Positions 13,592 through 16,971 of a DNA stretch of 16,971 bases are shown here, in pieces. The notes beneath the pieces were generated by a model. That model ran no database searches. It saw only the letters and a program-made list of their open reading frames with translations, and was not told the origin of the DNA. How positions within the stretch are numbered: the first letter of the stretch is position 1; every line of letters starts with the position of its first letter. This DNA comes from CAADGU01 sp964581605 (GTDB lineage Bacteria > Chloroflexota > Anaerolineae > Promineifilales > Promineifilaceae): the NCBI GenBank assembly GCA_964581605.1, contig CAZOPF010000116.1:1-16971 (forward strand), in the 5' to 3' direction. The translations under genes were made by a program, and so were the position numbers.

Positions 13592-15080
13592 TGGGAAGTA
13601 CGGCAGCCGTGGTGTAACAGAGCGTATCTTTATTCAGGGGCGGCTCCATCTGGATACACCAGCCCACTTTGGCGGGAGCGAAACCGAAGGGTCTACGGAC
13701 ATGCCGTTGTTGTATGACACAAAAGAAAACCGCCGACCACTGCTCACGGGCGCTTCAATTGCTGGCGCGCTGCGTAACTATTTACGCGAGTACGAAAAGG
13801 GATATCGCTGGCCTGAAAACCAGAAAGCGATAGAAAAGTCATGGGCCGAAAAGCTATTTGGGCACCTGGATGACCAGCTCGGTGAAAATACAAACACCCG
13901 CCGCCAACACGCTTCCGTGCAAAGCTGGCTGATAGTGGACGACGCACTGGGAGAGCCACCAGCAGCTGGCGATCCCACCGAAATCCGCGATGGTGTATCC
14001 ATTGATCCCAAAACTCGAACAGCCGAACCAGGTAAGAAGTTCGATGTGGAACTGTTGTCCGCCGGTACAACGTTTACGCTTTCCTTTGAATTGTGGCTAA
14101 ACGCCGCCGAACCGGGGCTCTTGGAAGCATTGGCAATCGCCTTACGTGGGTTGGAACAGGGGGAAATTGGGTTAGGTATGCGTAAACGGCGGGGGTACGG
14201 CCATTGCCACGTTTCCGGTTGGCAACTGTCTCGTTACAAAATGAATGAACCTGCCCAAATTGTTGGCTGGTTAACCTATGATTTTGATGCTAGCCCGGCA
14301 TTTAAGCCTGACATTTGTGGCTTGTTGGGTTTGACCCCCTCCCTTACATCACAAAGAACAGCCTTCCATCTACAGGCCAGTTTCGCCCTGAATGGTTCTC
14401 TGTTCATCCGCTCGTATGGCAATGAAAAGAATAGCGCCGATGCCGTCCATATCCGTTCCTGGCGCGATGGTGAGGAGAAGCCAGTTCTGCCAGGAACCAG
14501 CCTGACCGGGGCTCTGCGTGGGCGGGCGCTGAAAATTGCCAATACGCTGGCAGCCAAACCTGGGAAAGGAAAGGCGTTGGTGGATGACTTGTTTGGCCGC
14601 CGGATTGAATCGTATGGTGATGAACCAGGCGGCAGCCGTTTGCTTGTGCAAGAGATTATCCTTGAACCGGAAACTGTCGTTACCAACCTGGTGCAAAATC
14701 GGGTGAGTATTGATCGGTTTACCGGGGGAGCACGCGACACGGCGCTGTTCAATGAACAACCAGTGTGGGGCAAACCGGAAACTCGTATCACCCTTGATTT
14801 GCAGCTGATAAACCCTACTCTGTGCGAAATTGGATTATTGTTGCTCCTGCTAAAGGATTTGTGGACAGAGGATTTGCCGTTGGGTGGTGAGAGCAGCGTC
14901 GGCCGCGGCCGTTTGCAGGGAAAAGAAGCAAGACTCACTTATAGTTATCCGGGCGCGGAACCCATCAAGTGGGTAATTCAGGATAATGACAACCAGTTGA
15001 AGATTGAGGGCAGCCGTGATGTATTAGAGAGTTGTGTTAAGTGGTTAAACGCCTATTTACAGGAGGTGGGACATGGCTGA
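13575..15080 (+). CDS. Fused double Cas7 (Csm3-Csm3, Cas7-2x-like)
   Basis: This 501-residue protein contains two complete Cas7 RAMP modules. Module 1 (1-~215) shows HFGGSETEGSTDMPLL with D42, LLTGASIAGALRNYL, RDGVSIDPKT and the loop RKRRGYGH. Module 2 (~255-470) shows SYGNEKNSADAVHIRS with D289, VLPGTSLTGALRGRALKI, RVSIDRFTGG and the loop GGESSVGRGRLQG. D42 and D289 both sit where Csm3 has its catalytic aspartate, so the chain could cut target RNA at two adjacent sites 6 nt apart (inference). This matches the Cas7-2x subunit of III-D variants. AAGGAGG precedes ATG 13575, which lies inside the end of csx10. Its own end overlaps csx19 by 8 bp. Confidence 0.85.
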   Translation: MTRWNNGKYGSRGVTERIFIQGRLHLDTPAHFGGSETEGSTDMPLLYDTKENRRPLLTGASIAGALRNYLREYEKGYRWPENQKAIEKSWAEKLFGHLDDQLGENTNTRRQHASVQSWLIVDDALGEPPAAGDPTEIRDGVSIDPKTRTAEPGKKFDVELLSAGTTFTLSFELWLNAAEPGLLEALAIALRGLEQGEIGLGMRKRRGYGHCHVSGWQLSRYKMNEPAQIVGWLTYDFDASPAFKPDICGLLGLTPSLTSQRTAFHLQASFALNGSLFIRSYGNEKNSADAVHIRSWRDGEEKPVLPGTSLTGALRGRALKIANTLAAKPGKGKALVDDLFGRRIESYGDEPGGSRLLVQEIILEPETVVTNLVQNRVSIDRFTGGARDTALFNEQPVWGKPETRITLDLQLINPTLCEIGLLLLLLKDLWTEDLPLGGESSVGRGRLQGKEARLTYSYPGAEPIKWVIQDNDNQLKIEGSRDVLESCVKWLNAYLQEVGHG

Positions 15081-15666
15081 AAACGAGCAACAATGGCAGG
15101 TTGAATCGTTAAAAGAAGCGGATTTCCAGACATTTGCCAGCGATCCACGCCAATGGTTTGTTGGTCAGAGTCAGGCGCGTGGCCTGACCCTGTTTCTGGC
15201 ACACGACGATGATGGCGTGATGTGGGGAAAGGTTGAGAACGGGCAGTTAAGGCTATCCGGCGAGGCGTTTGATGAGGTGAAGGTTGAATTACGCGCCCTC
15301 ACCTTGCAGCAGGCACGGCTGTTTGGGCCGGCCGGTGAGTTGTTGGTGTGGCGGGGAGATGGTGGGAAGTGGCACGGCCGTTACCTCCACGATGAAGGCA
15401 TTGACAGTGAGTACAGATTACCTGACGAGACACACTGGCTATGGGGGAAGGCTTCGCACCCACCAGGGCCACGAGATGGGTTTACGTTGATGCGTGATGG
15501 CGTCCAGGGCTTTCTCCATGCACCGCCTATCGAACTACCCGATCCTGCTGAACCTCGCCGTGGCCGCCGTGCCGGGCTTCGCGTTCGCCATTACCTGAAA
15601 TATGACGATCAGGGACATGCCTACATTGCCCTGAGCCGGTTGGTTAAGTTAGTGGAGGTGAAATGA
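15073..15666 (+). CDS. csx19: Csx19, type III-D accessory subunit
   Basis: This 197-residue protein matches the Csx19/TIGR03984-like pattern: LFLAHDDDGVMWGKVENGQL (about 35-54), LTLQQARLFGPAGELLVWRG, HWLWGK, and a basic segment PRRGRRAGLRVRHYLKY before the end. Csx19 is specific to III-D and was found as a subunit of the III-Dv effector complex, where its job is structural. ATG 15073 follows AGGAGG by six bases and overlaps the previous gene. Its stop is only 3 bp from the stop of the convergent HNH gene, with no room for a separate terminator. Confidence 0.78.
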   Translation: MAENEQQWQVESLKEADFQTFASDPRQWFVGQSQARGLTLFLAHDDDGVMWGKVENGQLRLSGEAFDEVKVELRALTLQQARLFGPAGELLVWRGDGGKWHGRYLHDEGIDSEYRLPDETHWLWGKASHPPGPRDGFTLMRDGVQGFLHAPPIELPDPAEPRRGRRAGLRVRHYLKYDDQGHAYIALSRLVKLVEVK

Positions 15667-15669
15667 TAT

Positions 15670-16086
15670 TCAATCCACTGGCGGATGCCACTCGCGGGCA
15701 ATCCACAGCGCCCGCGATTCGACAACGTATTCATTGTTCAGGCGCAAAGCCACGACGGTGGCACGACCTGTAGGAGTTAAGCCGGCGATATGCGTCCCGC
15801 CATTGACCCACTGAAAATGTTCCGACCACACCTGTTGGCGTGGGTGAAACAACGATGCCAATTCGCCGGTGGCCGGATCCAGGTCGTGGGTTTTGGCTTG
15901 TTTGAATTCGTTACAGCGGTAACAGGCAGCCGCCAGATTTTCCTGTTCGTCGCCACCGCCCAGAGAACGAGGCACAATATGATCGATCACCAGCGGCAGA
16001 CCCATAACTCGCCGCGAAGTGCGACAATATTCGCAGCGATGATTGGCGGCAGCAAATACCAGATGCCGCATGGCTTCATTGACCAT
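15670..16086 (-). CDS. HNH endonuclease
   Basis: This 138-residue single-domain HNH nuclease has zinc ligands CEYC (18-21) and CYRC (55-58). The catalytic core is DHIVPRSLGGGD (D35, H36) and N50, with the terminal N59 of the fold in RCNEFK. The ATG at 16086 is preferred to the TTG just before it. It starts 4 bp after the RHH-like gene stops, so the two form one unit. The pair runs against the CRISPR operon and separates csx19 from the last RAMP. Small HNH proteins may nick DNA for defence, mobility or repair; nothing here decides which. No direct repeats or terminal inverted repeats were spotted around the pair. Confidence 0.85.
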   Translation of the reverse strand: MVNEAMRHLVFAAANHRCEYCRTSRRVMGLPLVIDHIVPRSLGGGDEQENLAAACYRCNEFKQAKTHDLDPATGELASLFHPRQQVWSEHFQWVNGGTHIAGLTPTGRATVVALRLNNEYVVESRALWIAREWHPPVD

Positions 16087-16090
16087 CAAG

Positions 16091-16507
16091 TTACTCTAAG
16101 GGGATTTCATCTAACCGGGGAATGGGGTGGCCTCGCCAGCGCAGCACGGCCCAGGCATAGGCTTTGCGCAGCATTAGCCTATCCGCCTGCCGGCGTAACT
16201 CAGTCAGTTCAGCCTGTTCGTCACTGGTTAAATCATCTTTCGCCAAAAGATGCAGGTGGCGTTTTTGCTGGGCTGGCGGAACCTGTTCGAGGGCGGCCTG
16301 CTGCAATTGATCAATGGGCAGCAATTGCAGAGCTAACAGGTCTGCCTGGGCCTCTAAGGGGGCATTGTCTACAGAGGGGGGTAAATTGCCGACCACACTC
16401 TGGGCCACTAATGTCTCTAAAGGCTGGCGTGTTTGCGCCGCCAACCGCTCTAAAAAGCGATAAAGAGGCAAGGGCAACTCTACTGTTACCTGTTGTGAGT
16501 CAATCAT
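16091..16507 (-). CDS. RHH-like small protein paired with the HNH nuclease
   Basis: This 138-residue protein starts with a ribbon-helix-helix-like pattern: VTVELPLPLYRFLERLAAQT then ETLVAQSVVGNLPPS. A helical, Gln/Leu-rich C-terminus follows (DDLTSDEQAELTELRRQADR). It could be an antitoxin-type DNA-binding partner or regulator for the HNH protein. I do not recognise a named family. The ATG at 16507 is chosen over a TTG-like upstream extension because the extra residues have no family character and a TATAAT sits six bases upstream of this ATG. Confidence 0.6.
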   Translation of the reverse strand: MIDSQQVTVELPLPLYRFLERLAAQTRQPLETLVAQSVVGNLPPSVDNAPLEAQADLLALQLLPIDQLQQAALEQVPPAQQKRHLHLLAKDDLTSDEQAELTELRRQADRLMLRKAYAWAVLRWRGHPIPRLDEIPLE

Positions 16508-16521
16508 GCCAGGATTATACA
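16493..16521 (+). promoter_or_regulatory. Candidate promoter for the last RAMP gene
   Basis: TTGTGA (16493-16498), exactly 17 bases, then TATACA (16516-16521) gives a moderate sigma70-type promoter pointing at the RAMP gene at 16562. Such a promoter would be needed because the antisense HNH pair separates that gene from the main operon. Confidence 0.45.
16514..16519 (-). promoter_or_regulatory. TATAAT -10 of the RHH/HNH unit, probably leaderless
   Basis: A perfect TATAAT on the minus strand ends six bases before ATG 16507, so transcription would begin at or next to the start codon and the mRNA would have no 5' leader. No convincing -35 hexamer is visible. It overlaps the plus-strand -10 TATACA back to back. 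Confidence 0.45.
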
Positions 16522-16561
16522 CTAAAACGGCCGTGTTCTGGCGGCTGATAAGGAGAAGAAA

Positions 16562-16971
16562 ATGGCGCTTAAACATACCAACCCTACCAAACCCCGCTTT
16601 GACAAAAAAGACCCGATGGATGTCTGGGCCGTCGCCCCTTACAATTTCGTTCCCCTGCCTGAAAAAATGGTGGAGGCTCAACCGCCGCTAGATCATGATC
16701 GGTATCACCCAGAACCTGTTGGTTTTACCGGCTGGATTGAGTGCGGGTTGGAAACCTGTTCCCCCACCTACATTCGCGGTATGTTGACCGAAAAGCAGTT
16801 TGCCGACTTTGGGCAGGCTGGCCCAGACCAGCTAACGGATAAACAAAAAGAGGCAATGGCTGGCTTCTTTGGCCTGGAAAAGAACGTACCCTTGATTCCC
16901 GGTAGCAGCCTACGCGGTATGATCCGGCAAATTGTGGAGATTGTGGGACACGGCCGTATGCGTTACGTCTC
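16562..16971 (+). CDS. Type III-D RAMP (TIGR03986-like), partial, runs off the right edge
   Basis: 136 codons are visible with no stop before the window end. The ATG at 16562 has AAGGAG six bases upstream. The N-terminus shows APYNFVPLPEKMV, FTGWIECGLETCSPTYIRG, and the RAMP signature VPLIPGSSLRGMIRQIVEIV after an FFGL segment. This is the pattern of the large TIGR03986-type Cas7 of III-D loci. It should be a further backbone subunit of the same effector complex, separated from csx19 by the HNH pair. The length and catalytic residues of the rest cannot be judged. Confidence 0.8.
   Translation, partial: MALKHTNPTKPRFDKKDPMDVWAVAPYNFVPLPEKMVEAQPPLDHDRYHPEPVGFTGWIECGLETCSPTYIRGMLTEKQFADFGQAGPDQLTDKQKEAMAGFFGLEKNVPLIPGSSLRGMIRQIVEIVGHGRMRYV

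Noticed and set aside
15667..16561. Insertion-sequence ends around the RHH/HNH pair
   Set aside because: No terminal inverted repeats, target duplications or transposase could be seen; called a gene pair only.
1..16971. tRNA, rRNA or full CRISPR array
   Set aside because: No cloverleaf with CCA-side features, no rRNA motifs and no regularly spaced identical repeats of 23 bp or more were found on either strand.

Overview
The window looks like a chromosomal accessory island from a free-living bacterium, most likely a Chloroflexota (Anaerolineae-like) lineage. The phylum is an inference from three things: the type III-D CRISPR gene set, the abundance of STAND/TPR/LuxR/WYL regulators, and the style of the intergenic repeats. 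No rRNA or marker gene is present to confirm it. Composition is moderately GC-rich. The palindrome ACGGCCGT recurs 25 times in 17 kb by my count, across almost every gene on both strands, which resembles a highly iterated palindrome such as cyanobacterial HIP1.

Left part (1-7.3 kb). A WYL-domain regulator (453-1988) has its C-terminus overwritten by an inverted-repeat element. A repeat-rich gap follows, holding one possible small secreted peptide. Next comes a minus-strand two-gene unit: a STAND/NB-ARC ATPase with a sigma-region-4-like N-terminus, then a TPR protein. After another repeat-rich gap there is a DJ-1/PfpI-like protein without the usual cysteine. Octamer-repeat hairpins (G[A/G]GT[A/G]ATT units) sit at the 3' ends of these genes and supply several of their stop codons.

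Right part (7.3-17 kb). This is a type III-D CRISPR-Cas locus. A Csx3-AAA-like putative ring nuclease is divergent from the plus-strand operon. The operon reads CARF + LuxR-type HTH regulator, CARF + PD-(D/E)xK-like protein with a degenerate ExK motif, short Cas10 without an HD domain but with GGDD, Cas7/Csm3-like, Csx10, a fused double Cas7, and Csx19. Most start codons overlap the previous stop. A minus-strand pair (RHH-like protein + HNH endonuclease) then interrupts the locus. It is followed by another large III-D RAMP (TIGR03986-like) that runs off the right edge. No cas6, cas1, cas2 or intact CRISPR array is visible.

Working model (inference): the HD-less Cas10 mainly makes cyclic oligoadenylate. 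The signal is read by a CARF transcription factor and a CARF nuclease-like protein and removed by the Csx3-like protein. The 91-bp divergent promoter region carrying two inverted repeats is the natural place for the CARF-HTH protein to act. The Cas7 layout (double Cas7 already fused, Csm3 and Csx10 still separate, a helical tail on Csx10) may be an intermediate between the dispersed III-D and the fused III-Dv/III-E arrangements.
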